Source: an uncultured Collinsella sp. (GTDB lineage: Bacteria > Actinomycetota > Coriobacteriia > Coriobacteriales > Coriobacteriaceae). Taken from it: DNA of 7,059 nucleotides. The position numbers and the translations under genes are program-made. Below are positions 1 through 7,059 of the stretch, piece after piece. The notes under the pieces are model-generated. The model was not told the DNA's origin and did not search any database. It worked only from the letters and a program-made list of their open reading frames with translations. Location: NCBI GenBank assembly GCA_902495955.1, contig CABUZE010000042.1:1-7059 (forward strand), read 5' to 3'. Position 1 is the first letter of the stretch. Each line of letters starts with the position of its first letter.

Positions 1-1065
1 CGCGGCTGCGCCCGCGGCTGGCGTTTTTGCCAGGCCGGCATGACGTAGCGCCCGGTGCGCGAGCGCTCGGCCGACCAGATCGTCTCGTCGGTGATTCAGG
101 GTCTGGAAAAGACCGGCTATGACGAGGTGTCGCTGACCTCGCTCTCCACGACCGACCACTCCTGCATTCGCGACGTGCTCGGCAGGCTCAACCGTCGCCT
201 GGAGGATACGGGTATTCGCGTGTCTATTCCGTCGCAGCGCCTGGATTCGTTTGGCGTGGATATGGCCGAGTCGGTCGCCGGCGAAAAGAAGGGCGGCCTG
301 ACGTTCGCGCCCGAGGCCGGCAGCCAGCGCATGCGCGACATCATTAACAAGAACGTGACCGAGGAGGACCTGGACCGTGCGGCCAAGGCGGCCTTCGAGG
401 CCGGTTGGAACCGCATGAAGCTCTACTTTATGATGGGCCTTCCCGGCGAGCGCGACGAGGACATCGTGGCCATCGCCAATCTGGCCGATCACGTACTGGA
501 GCTCGGTCGTTCCGTGGTGCCCAAGGCTCGTCGCGGCTCGAGCTCGGTGGCGATCTCGGTTTCGGTCTTTATCCCCAAGGCTGCCACGCCGTTCCAGTGG
601 TGCCCGCAGCTCGACTACGACGACGTCAAACGTCGCCAGAAGCTGCTTGTCACGAGCGTTCGCAACCGTGCCGTCCGCGTGCATTACCACGATGCCGAGA
701 CTTCGCTCATCGAGGCCGCGCTGTCCCGCGCCGGTCGCGACATGACGCCCGTCATCATCGATGCTTGGCGCTCGGGCTCCCGCTTTGACGCCTGGGTAGA
801 GCATTTCTCGCTCGATAACTGGAAGGAGGCTGCTGCCAAAAACGGCATCGACCTCAATGAGCTTGTGCACCTGCCCTACGAGTTGGACTGGCGCCTGCCG
901 TGGGAGCATGTGAGCCCCGGCTGCACGCGCGGCTTCCTCGAGCTCGAGTACCGTCGCTCGCTCGAGGGTGTCACGACTCCCGACTGCACCCGCACGTCGT
1001 GCACCGGCTGCGGGATCTGCCCCACGCTCCACGCCAAGAATGTATTGATGGGTGATCGCGCATGA
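1..1065 (+). CDS. TIGR03960-type radical SAM protein, C-terminal part, interrupted by in-frame TAG
   Basis: The frame is open from the left edge to TGA at 1063-1065, except for TAG at 46-48. Residues on both sides of the stop belong to one protein: RGCARG, RFCQAGM, then RPVRERS, as in the TIGR03960 family, whose full members carry a B12-binding-like domain before the radical SAM core; that domain would lie left of the window. Further family marks are TFAPEAGSQRMRD (from 301), KLYFMMGLPGE (418-450) and FIPKAATPFQW, plus a C-terminal cysteine cluster at 985-1020. Radical SAM enzymes cleave S-adenosylmethionine with a [4Fe-4S] cluster; the substrate here is not known to me. The stop codon overlaps the next gene's ATG (ATGA), so the pair is probably translationally coupled. 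The longest uninterrupted frame begins with GTG at 55, but that product would lack the cluster motif, so 55 is unlikely to be the native start. The family call is firm; whether the gene is intact is doubtful. Confidence 0.85.
7..48 (+). other. Damaged radical SAM cluster motif and in-frame stop
   Basis: The CxxxCxxC signature is expected here. The first cysteine (TGC 7-9) and the third (TGC 28-30) are present, but the middle position is TGG (Trp, 19-21). TAG at 46-48 sits where the family usually has Tyr, just before RPVRE. Each change is one C-to-G step in the third codon base (TGC to TGG, TAC to TAG). Two such steps within 28 bases at the very edge of the window look like sequence error at a contig end or a recent inactivation. 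The sequence alone cannot decide between them. Confidence 0.75.
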
Positions 1066-1874
1066 GTGAGCGCCTGACCGACAACCCCTCGCTCTTTAGG
1101 CTTCGTGTTCGCTATGGCAAGCGCGATCGCCTTAAGTACCTGGGCCATCTCGAAGTAATCCATACCATTGAGCGCATCGTGCGCCGTGCGGGACTTCCCT
1201 ATGCCGTCACGCAGGGCTTCTCTCCGCACATGCGCGTGGGCTTTTCTTCGGCGCTACCGGTTGGTACGTCGTCGACCTGCGAGTGGTATGACCTGTTTAT
1301 GACCGAGTTCGTGGCGCTCGACGAGGCGTTTGGACGCCTGGCTGCGGCGTCTCCGGCCGATTTGGCGCCTATCGAGGCGGCGTACATCGACGTGCGCACG
1401 CCGGCGTTGACGGCGCAGCTCACGCGCCTGTCGTATCGCATCGACCTGCACTTGGATCCCGAGGCGCCCGTAAGCGCCGATGAGGTGCGTCGTGCGATCG
1501 ACACGCTGCGCGCGGACCATGGCATCGACTACGCGCGCGGCAAAAAGAGCAAGCGCTTAGATTTGGATCACACGCTCGTGGGCTATGAGCTCACGGCGGG
1601 GGAGCGCCCGGACCATTTGGTGCTCATGCTCGACACCCATGCCGACAACGAGGGCTCCATGCGTCCGGAAATTTTGCTTTCTGCGGCTGATGTTTTGTTG
1701 CAGGGCTTGACCCCGGGCGTGGATGCACCTATTGTTTCCACCGGTATGCAAGACCTCGTGACCATCTGCTCCTACGATGTCGAGCGTCAGAATCAAGCAT
1801 GCGAGGACGACGAGGGCCGACTCGTCAGCCCCATACCTGTGCGAACTTGTGGATTTGCTCCACATACTCGTTGA
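1062..1874 (+). CDS. TIGR03936 / DUF2344 radical SAM-linked protein
   Basis: This 270-residue protein belongs to the DUF2344 (TIGR03936) family, which is typically encoded next to, or fused to, TIGR03960 radical SAM proteins. The N-terminal half carries the family pattern: RLRVRYGKRDRLKYLGHLE (residues 13-31), RRAGLPYAVTQGFSPH (41-56) and SSALPVG (62-68). The C-terminal half is less conserved and ends in a Cys-, Arg- and His-containing tail. I see no signal peptide or membrane segment, so it is probably cytosolic. The ATG at 1062 overlaps the upstream TGA, and no strong Shine-Dalgarno sequence precedes it, which points to translational coupling. The biochemical role is unknown to me; a partner or substrate-handling subunit of the radical SAM enzyme is an inference from constant pairing. 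The stop codon lies inside the -35 box of the rplU promoter. In many clostridia and actinomycetes an RNase E/G gene follows; here it does not. Confidence 0.85.
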   Translation: MSERLTDNPSLFRLRVRYGKRDRLKYLGHLEVIHTIERIVRRAGLPYAVTQGFSPHMRVGFSSALPVGTSSTCEWYDLFMTEFVALDEAFGRLAAASPADLAPIEAAYIDVRTPALTAQLTRLSYRIDLHLDPEAPVSADEVRRAIDTLRADHGIDYARGKKSKRLDLDHTLVGYELTAGERPDHLVLMLDTHADNEGSMRPEILLSAADVLLQGLTPGVDAPIVSTGMQDLVTICSYDVERQNQACEDDEGRLVSPIPVRTCGFAPHTR

Positions 1875-1899
1875 CGGGGGTATTTTCGCCTGCTACTAT
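1871..1899 (+). promoter_or_regulatory. Predicted sigma-70-type promoter for rplU-rpmA
   Basis: TTGACG (1871-1876, five of six consensus bases) is followed by 17 bases and TACTAT (1894-1899, four of six), preceded by an extended -10 element TGC (1891-1893). Transcription would start near 1905-1907, leaving a leader of about 35 bases before the rplU ATG. The -35 box overlaps the TGA of the DUF2344 gene. Strong promoters of this shape are expected for ribosomal protein genes. It is a prediction from consensus only. Confidence 0.7.
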
Positions 1900-1926
1900 A
1901 TTCGGCTGTTGCACTAACTGATGCAT

Positions 1927-1932
1927 GAAGGG
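1927..1932 (+). promoter_or_regulatory. Ribosome binding site setting the rplU start
   Basis: GAAGGG lies nine bases before ATG 1942. It therefore supports 1942 rather than the in-frame ATG at 1921, which the site itself follows and which would add seven residues absent from L21 proteins. Confidence 0.6.
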
Positions 1933-1941
1933 CAAGTAAAC

Positions 1942-2316
1942 ATGTACGCAATCGTTAACACGGGCGGCAAGCAGTACAAGGTCGCCACCGACGATGTCAT
2001 CACCGTCGAGAAGATCGAGGGCAATGAGGGCGACAAGGTCACCCTGCCGGTTATCTTCCTCAACGATGGTAAGAAGATCGTCACCGATCCCGACAAGCTG
2101 GCCAAGGCCAAGGTTACCGCTCAGATCGTTGAGCAGTTCAAGGGCGAGAAGCAGCTGGTCTTCAAGTTCCACAAGCGTAAGCGCTATCGTCGTCTGAAGG
2201 GTCACCGTCAGCAGCTCACCAAGCTGAAGATCGTGAAGGTCCAGGCTACGTCCCGCGCCAAGAAGGCTGTCAAGGCAGAGGCTGAGGCTGTTGCCGAGGC
2301 TCCCGTCGCCGAGTAG
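1942..2316 (+). CDS. rplU: 50S ribosomal protein L21 (bL21)
   Basis: L21 binds 23S rRNA in the large ribosomal subunit. The 124-residue product opens with MYAIVNTGGKQYKV, the classic L21 N-terminus, and contains KFHKRKRYRRLKGHRQQLT followed by KIVKV, the conserved basic C-terminal signature. The start at 1942 is chosen because L21 proteins begin at this methionine and GAAGGG is well spaced before it. The family is usually about 100-105 residues; the excess is an Ala/Glu/Lys-rich tail (from about residue 106, ending in PVAE) that lies outside the conserved fold. The gene follows a good promoter and is separated from rpmA by 33 bases, so the two are almost certainly co-transcribed. Confidence 0.97.
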   Translation: MYAIVNTGGKQYKVATDDVITVEKIEGNEGDKVTLPVIFLNDGKKIVTDPDKLAKAKVTAQIVEQFKGEKQLVFKFHKRKRYRRLKGHRQQLTKLKIVKVQATSRAKKAVKAEAEAVAEAPVAE

Positions 2317-2349
2317 ATTACACTCGTAACGAAAGAGTAGGTATACACA

Positions 2350-2607
2350 ATGGCACACAAAAAAGGACTCGGTTCCTCCCGTAATGGCCGTGACTCCCGC
2401 GGTCAGCGCCTTGGCACGAAGCGCTATGCCGGCCAGACGGTAACCACGGGCACGATTCTCGTCCGTCAGCACGGCACGCACATCCACCCGGGTGAGAACG
2501 TTGGCCGTGGTAAGGACGACACGCTGTTCGCGCTGGTCGACGGTACCGTTGAGTTCCACAAGGGTATCAAGCACAGGGTCAGCGTACGCCCGCTCGCGAA
2601 CGCGTAA
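2350..2607 (+). CDS. rpmA: 50S ribosomal protein L27 (bL27)
   Basis: L27 sits near the peptidyl-transferase centre, where its N-terminal tail contacts tRNA. The 85-residue product starts [16 protein letters not shown] and continues with [39 protein letters not shown] cut here only by its turns, and [13 protein letters not shown], all typical of the family and of normal length. There is no N-terminal extension of the kind that Firmicutes cleave with the Prp protease, and no prp gene lies between rplU and rpmA, which is consistent. AGTAGG (2336-2341) stands eight bases before the ATG. A terminator hairpin follows 25 bases after the stop codon. Confidence 0.97.
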   Translation: MAHKKGLGSSRNGRDSRGQRLGTKRYAGQTVTTGTILVRQHGTHIHPGENVGRGKDDTLFALVDGTVEFHKGIKHRVSVRPLANA

Positions 2608-2632
2608 TTCACCCTTCATAGAGCACATATGT

Positions 2633-2676
2633 GGGAGACACTTGAGTTTTAGGATTCAAGGGTCTCCCTCTTTTTT
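2633..2676 (+). terminator. Intrinsic terminator or attenuator after rpmA
   Basis: GGGAGAC (2633-2639) pairs with GTCTCCC (2662-2668). After one mismatch, CTTGA (2641-2645) pairs with TCAAG (2656-2660) around a 10-base loop. The stem is followed by TC and six T (2671-2676). Only two bases separate the T-run from the obgE ribosome binding site, so no promoter fits between them. Downstream genes must rely on read-through or on a promoter upstream of the hairpin that I could not identify. Confidence 0.85.
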
Positions 2677-2678
2677 GT

Positions 2679-4168
<1,490 letters not shown>

Positions 4169-4171
4169 GCC

Positions 4172-4849
4172 ATGTCGCTGCGCGGTGGAATCGGTCTGCC
4201 CGAGCTTCCTCTAGAGGACGGGCAGGAGTTTAGGCTCGGCATTATGGGTGGCACCTTTGATCCCATCCATTACGGGCACCTGGTGACCGCCGAGCAGGCG
4301 CGCGAGTCGCTCGACTTGGACGCTGTGCTCTTTATGCCGGCGGGTTCTCCTGCCTTTAAGCTTGACAAGCCGGTGACGCCTGCCGAGGACCGTTATGCCA
4401 TGACGGTCCTCGCCACCGCCGCGAACCCGGCTTTTTTGGCGAGCCGGTTCGAGATCGACCGCCCGGGCGTAACCTATACGGCCGATACGCTTCATGCCCT
4501 TCGCGACTTTTACCCGCCGCAGGTAAAGCTCTACTTTATTACGGGCGCCGACGCGATCATCGATATCGTGACCTGGCATGATGCCGAACGAATCGCTGAG
4601 CTTGCTACCTTTATTGCGGCGACACGACCGGGCTTTGATATCGATACGGCGCGTGCCCGAATCAAAGAGTCGGGGCTGCCGTTCGACGTGCGCTATATTC
4701 AGATTCCAGCGTTGGCGATCAGCTCGACGAACATTCGTAAGCGAGTTGCCCGCGGTATGAGCGTGCGCTATCTTACGAGCGAGTCCGTGCTCGGCTACAT
4801 TCGCAAACGCAGGCTATATGCCGATCTGGGCCAAGAAGATTTTGAGTGA
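4172..4849 (+). CDS. nadD: Nicotinate-nucleotide adenylyltransferase
   Basis: NadD transfers AMP from ATP to nicotinate mononucleotide, giving deamido-NAD, an essential step of NAD synthesis in the cytosol. The 225-residue product carries the nucleotidyltransferase signature GGTFDPIHYGHL (26-37), PAGSP followed by FKLDKP, the TGADAIIDIVTWH segment (124-136) and ISSTNIRKR (183-191), the second ATP-binding motif. The family often has PPHK where this protein has PAFK (59-63). About 22 residues precede the conserved core, more than in many NadD proteins; no other start codon lies before the core, so ATG 4172 stands. GGAGG (4156-4160) lies inside the last codons of obgE, 11 bases before the ATG. 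The gene is three bases after obgE and 12 before yqeK, so it is clearly operonic. The 5' extension contains a strong inverted repeat. Confidence 0.96.
   Translation: MSLRGGIGLPELPLEDGQEFRLGIMGGTFDPIHYGHLVTAEQARESLDLDAVLFMPAGSPAFKLDKPVTPAEDRYAMTVLATAANPAFLASRFEIDRPGVTYTADTLHALRDFYPPQVKLYFITGADAIIDIVTWHDAERIAELATFIAATRPGFDIDTARARIKESGLPFDVRYIQIPALAISSTNIRKRVARGMSVRYLTSESVLGYIRKRRLYADLGQEDFE
4196..4225 (+). repeat. Inverted repeat inside the 5' coding region of nadD
   Basis: CTGCCCG (4196-4202) is matched by CGGGCAG (4219-4225). Inside lies a perfect 12-base palindrome, TCCTCTAGAGGA (4207-4218), with four unpaired bases (AGCT, 4203-4206) on the left side. It covers roughly codons 9-18, the part of NadD before the conserved core. 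A hairpin in the mRNA is possible; no T-run follows, so it is not a standard terminator. It may be chance. Confidence 0.5.
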
Positions 4850-4850
4850 T

Positions 4851-4855
4851 GGGGG
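4851..4855 (+). promoter_or_regulatory. Ribosome binding site for the TTG start of yqeK
   Basis: GGGGG lies six bases before TTG 4862, directly after the nadD stop codon. It is the only purine-rich site near the 5' end of the frame, and TTG 4862 is therefore preferred. Confidence 0.5.
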
Positions 4856-4861
4856 TCTACG

Positions 4862-5470
4862 TTGTCGGTAGAGGATCAGTTTGAGGGCGATGAGCGCGCG
4901 CTGCTCAAGCGCATTCAAGAGCTGCTCGATGTTCGCATGAAGGATAAGCGCAAGCGCTATGTGCATTCGCTGGGTGTTGCCGAGACCGCACTTCATCTGG
5001 CCGAGGTCTACGGCGTTGACCGCTTTGATGCCGCTGCCGCCGGCCTGATCCATGACTGGGACAAAGTGCTCTCCGACGACGAGCTGGTCACGCGCGCTCT
5101 GCATTACGGCATTAAGATTGCCGGCTCTCCTTCCGCCGCGACGCCGCTTTTGCATGGCCCTGTTGCCGCCTATGAGCTTCCGCAGCTTTTCCCCGAGTTG
5201 TCGCCGGCCGTTTTCCAGGCTGTCGACCGTCACACCGTGGGTGCTTGCGACATGACGCCGCTCGATATGGTGGTCTTTGTGGCCGATGCCATCGAGCCCA
5301 ACCGCCACGGCGACTATGCGCATGCGCTGCGCAAGATGGTGGGGAAGTCCTCGCTCGACGAGTTGTTCTTCTCCTGTTTTGCGCAGGGTCTGGTCTATGT
5401 GATCCAGTCCGGGCGCTATCTTTATCCCACGGCTATTTCGATTTACAACCATTACGCCCAGCTGCGCTAG
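4862..5470 (+). CDS. yqeK: YqeK-type HD-domain Ap4A hydrolase
   Basis: YqeK proteins are HD-superfamily phosphohydrolases; characterised members split diadenosine tetraphosphate symmetrically into two ADP with a bound metal pair. The 202-residue product has the expected metal ligands: His35 in RYVHSLGVAETA, His64-Asp65 in GLIHDWDK, His98 in LLHGPVAA, His124 in DRHTVG and Asp142 in ADAIEPNR. The last is the family hallmark (usually ADYIEPNR, here Ala for Tyr). Length is typical or slightly above, with about 30 residues before the HD core. The start is TTG 4862 with GGGGG six bases upstream. The position between nadD and rsfS is the usual one for this family in Gram-positive bacteria. The family call is strong; the Ap4A activity is carried over from characterised relatives. 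Confidence 0.92.
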   Translation: MSVEDQFEGDERALLKRIQELLDVRMKDKRKRYVHSLGVAETALHLAEVYGVDRFDAAAAGLIHDWDKVLSDDELVTRALHYGIKIAGSPSAATPLLHGPVAAYELPQLFPELSPAVFQAVDRHTVGACDMTPLDMVVFVADAIEPNRHGDYAHALRKMVGKSSLDELFFSCFAQGLVYVIQSGRYLYPTAISIYNHYAQLR

Positions 5471-5497
5471 CTCGGGCTGTCTAGAAAGAGGTATTCC

Positions 5498-5953
5498 ATG
5501 GCCGACGAGACCATGACCGACGAGCAGATTCTTGAAGGTGTGGAGCACAAGAGCTTCGTTGCCACGTCCGACCGCACTGCCGCGACGCTCTCCGCCAGCG
5601 GTGTCGCCGCCGAGGATGTCGCCCGCGCCGCCGCGCAGGCCGCCTACGACAAGAAGGGCGAGGACGTTCAGGTGCTCGACCTGACCGAGCTTTCCGATGT
5701 GTGCGACTACTTTGTGCTTGCCACCGGTACCAACAACCGCCAGGTCGATTCTATCGTCGACGAGATCGAGGAGAAGGTCGCCGAGGCTTGCGGCGAGCAC
5801 CCGTTCTCCATCGAGGGTCGCGAGCAGAAGACCTGGATGCTCATGGACTATGGTTCGGTTGTCGTCCACGTCTTCACTCCCGAAGCCCGCGACTTCTACC
5901 GCCTCGAGAAACTCTGGGGAGACGCCCCCCAGCTCCCCCTCAACCTCCTCTAG
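5498..5953 (+). CDS. rsfS: Ribosome silencing factor RsfS
   Basis: RsfS binds protein uL14 on the 50S subunit and blocks joining with 30S when nutrients are short. The 151-residue product contains the family core from about residue 40: KKGEDVQVLDLTELSDVCDYF (split here at 52-61 and 62-72), ATGTNNRQVDSI (75-86), EGREQKTWMLMDYGS (106-120) and VVHVFTPEARDFYRLEKLW (122-140). Family members are usually about 105-120 residues; the first 40 or so residues here are an acidic, Ala-rich extension without a domain I recognise. ATG 5498 is supported by AAGAGG (5486-5491), six bases upstream. A later start would remove the extension but has no better binding site. Two TAG codons stand in tandem at 5951-5956. 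The gene is last in the obgE run and is followed by a strong terminator. Confidence 0.95.
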   Translation: MADETMTDEQILEGVEHKSFVATSDRTAATLSASGVAAEDVARAAAQAAYDKKGEDVQVLDLTELSDVCDYFVLATGTNNRQVDSIVDEIEEKVAEACGEHPFSIEGREQKTWMLMDYGSVVVHVFTPEARDFYRLEKLWGDAPQLPLNLL

Positions 5954-5993
5954 TAGCTCATTTGAGACGGGGTTAGCTACCCTCACGCATATC

Positions 5994-6036
5994 GCCGGGC
6001 AGTTGCGGTTTTCCGCACCTGCCCGGCTTTCATTTT
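5994..6036 (+). terminator. Intrinsic terminator of the obgE-nadD-yqeK-rsfS operon
   Basis: GCCGGGCAG (5994-6002) pairs perfectly with CTGCCCGGC (6019-6027). After one mismatch, TGCGG (6004-6008) pairs with CCGCA (6013-6017) around a TTTT loop. TTTCATTTT follows (6028-6036). The opposite strand has the same stem but no T-run after it, so it looks directional for the plus strand, although dinB converges on it. Confidence 0.9.
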
Positions 6037-6046
6037 GCCTCAGGGA

Positions 6047-7059
6047 CTAATCGTTGAAGCGGGATTGGCGGCCGAAGGATAGGGCGGTGTCGCCGAACTT
6101 GTCTCGGACGGCGTCGATGGCGACGGATAGGTCGCGGCGGTCGCTGGATTGGGCTCCGCGGTCATCGATCTCGCAGAACAGGTCAGTTTGGATCCCGCCT
6201 TGGTGGTCGAAATCGCTCATGCCGATGCCTGCTAAGCGAACATGCATGCCTTCCTGCCAGATGTTGTCGAGCAGTTCGAGCGCAACCGCCACGAAGATGT
6301 TCTCATCGTCTGTCGGATGAAGCAGTCGGCGCTGTGCCGAGCGACCGCTTCCATACGAATACTTAAGCTTGAGCGTTACCGTGGCACCCGTCAGCCCCTG
6401 ACGGCGCAGACGGCGTCCCACTGACTCTCCCAACAGTGCAATCGCCGCCTCAATATCCCTACGCTCAGTCAAATCTTTCGCAAAGGTGCGTTCATTGCTG
6501 ACCGACTTGACCTCGCGCTCTTCGTCGAGACTCGTGACTTCAGAGATTTCGAGTCCCAGCGCACGCTGGCGCATGCGTTCGCCGTTGACGCCAAAAATAG
6601 AGGCCAGTGTGGACTCAGGCGCGCGCGAAAGCTCGCCGAGGGTGTAGATGCGCATGCGGCGCAGTCGCTCCTCGGCCGAGCGTCCGATGCCGCTCATGGC
6701 AGATACCGGCAGCGCGGCCAAAAAGCGCTGCTCGGTTCCGGGGCGCACGATGGTCAGCCCAAACGGCTTACCCCGCTCGCTTGCGATCTTTGCGACCGTC
6801 TTGTTGCAGCCCACGCCAATGGAGCAGGTCACTCCCAGCCCTGCCACGCGGTCGCTTATACGCCGCGCAACCAGCAGCGGGTCTTCGGGCGCAAAGCGAC
6901 CCGGTGTGATATCGATAAAGGCTTCGTCGATGGATACGCGTTCAACGCGCGGGGTCTCGTCAGCGAGAATTGCCATGACCTGCGCGCTGACCTCACGATA
7001 GCGATCAAAATGCCCATGCGTCCAAATGGCTTGCGGGCACAAGCGCCGCGCCTCGGCCG
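6047..7059 (-). CDS. dinB: DNA polymerase IV (DinB, Y-family), N-terminus beyond the window
   Basis: DinB copies past DNA lesions with low fidelity. The frame runs off the right edge: the codons next to the edge read AEARRLCPQAIW, which matches an internal region of DinB. The missing part would be about 70-80 residues, including the first catalytic Asp. The TTG at 7042 is therefore not the start. Visible, counting from that TTG, are the catalytic SIDEAFID (37-44), the palm/thumb segment CSIGVGCNKTVAKIASERGKP in two parts (73-82, 83-93), the GIG helix-hairpin-helix (118-120) and the little-finger domain from about 180. QTDLF (285-289) fits the beta-clamp-binding motif and is followed by about 40 residues ending DAVRDKFGDTALSFG, as in related DinB proteins. 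All visible motifs are intact. The gene converges on rsfS; its promoter, and any LexA site, lie outside the window. Confidence 0.93.
   Translation of the reverse strand, partial: AEARRLCPQAIWTHGHFDRYREVSAQVMAILADETPRVERVSIDEAFIDITPGRFAPEDPLLVARRISDRVAGLGVTCSIGVGCNKTVAKIASERGKPFGLTIVRPGTEQRFLAALPVSAMSGIGRSAEERLRRMRIYTLGELSRAPESTLASIFGVNGERMRQRALGLEISEVTSLDEEREVKSVSNERTFAKDLTERRDIEAAIALLGESVGRRLRRQGLTGATVTLKLKYSYGSGRSAQRRLLHPTDDENIFVAVALELLDNIWQEGMHVRLAGIGMSDFDHQGGIQTDLFCEIDDRGAQSSDRRDLSVAIDAVRDKFGDTALSFGRQSRFND

Noticed and set aside
46..48. TAG read through as pyrrolysine or another recoded amino acid
   Set aside because: rplU, yqeK, rsfS and dinB all end in TAG here, rsfS with two in tandem, so TAG is a normal stop. 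The adjacent loss of a cluster cysteine also argues for damage or error rather than recoding.
55..57. GTG as the true start of the radical SAM gene
   Set aside because: The frame upstream of the TAG encodes family-specific residues, and a protein from 55 would lack the catalytic cluster motif.
1897..1902. TATATT as the -10 box of the rplU promoter
   Set aside because: It matches the consensus well but sits 20 bases from TTGACG. TACTAT at 17 bases with an extended TGC fits better; the two overlap, so the promoter call stands either way.
1921..1923. ATG 21 bases upstream as the rplU start
   Set aside because: It would add seven residues not found in L21 proteins, and the plausible ribosome binding site lies after it.
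1825..2628. 267-codon open frame antisense to rplU and rpmA
   Set aside because: It lies opposite two certain ribosomal protein genes, has a Leu/Val/Asp-rich composition typical of reverse-strand reading of G+C-rich genes, and resembles no family I know.
5970..5982. Small hairpin GGGT-TAGCT-ACCC as a dinB terminator or regulatory site
   Set aside because: Only four base pairs, with no T-run on either strand.
4814..5986. 390-codon open frame antisense to yqeK and rsfS
   Set aside because: Both sense genes have clear catalytic or family motifs. The antisense product shows no recognisable domain and is a codon-bias shadow.
7040..7042. TTG at 7042 (minus strand) as the dinB start
   Set aside because: The codons before it continue a conserved DinB segment (AEARR), and about 70-80 family residues would be missing.

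Overview
The window is a G+C-rich stretch of bacterial chromosome. Gene content and order suggest an actinobacterium of the Coriobacteriia, possibly Collinsella-like. The grounds are the order of the genes from a radical SAM/DUF2344 pair through rplU, rpmA and obgE to nadD, yqeK and rsfS, an L27 without the cleaved N-terminal extension of Firmicutes, the Glu/Ala-rich protein tails, and the use of TTG starts. The class is an inference; genus level is a guess.

Layout. Positions 1-1874 (+) hold the C-terminal part of a TIGR03960-type radical SAM protein, cut by the left edge, followed with an ATGA overlap by its usual partner, a TIGR03936/DUF2344 protein. In the first 48 bases the radical SAM frame has a Trp in place of the middle cluster cysteine and then an in-frame TAG, so the gene is either broken or misread there. 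Positions 1871-2676 (+) hold a good sigma-70-type promoter overlapping the DUF2344 stop codon, then rplU (L21), rpmA (L27) and an intrinsic terminator. Positions 2679-6036 (+) hold obgE, nadD, yqeK and rsfS in one tight run, closed by a strong intrinsic terminator. Positions 6047-7059 (-) hold dinB (DNA polymerase IV), convergent with the rest, its N-terminus lost beyond the right edge.

How the genes fit together. L21, L27, the GTPase Obg (50S assembly) and RsfS (50S silencing through uL14) all concern the large ribosomal subunit. NadD makes NAD precursors and YqeK destroys Ap4A; the two are commonly found beside obgE and rsfS. The radical SAM/DUF2344 pair has no function I can name with confidence, but its position beside ribosome genes is recurrent. 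DinB is an unrelated translesion polymerase.

I found no mobile element, CRISPR array, RNA gene or new multi-gene system. The points most worth checking are the damaged radical SAM motif at the left edge, the terminator placed directly against the obgE ribosome binding site, and a strong inverted repeat inside the 5' coding region of nadD.
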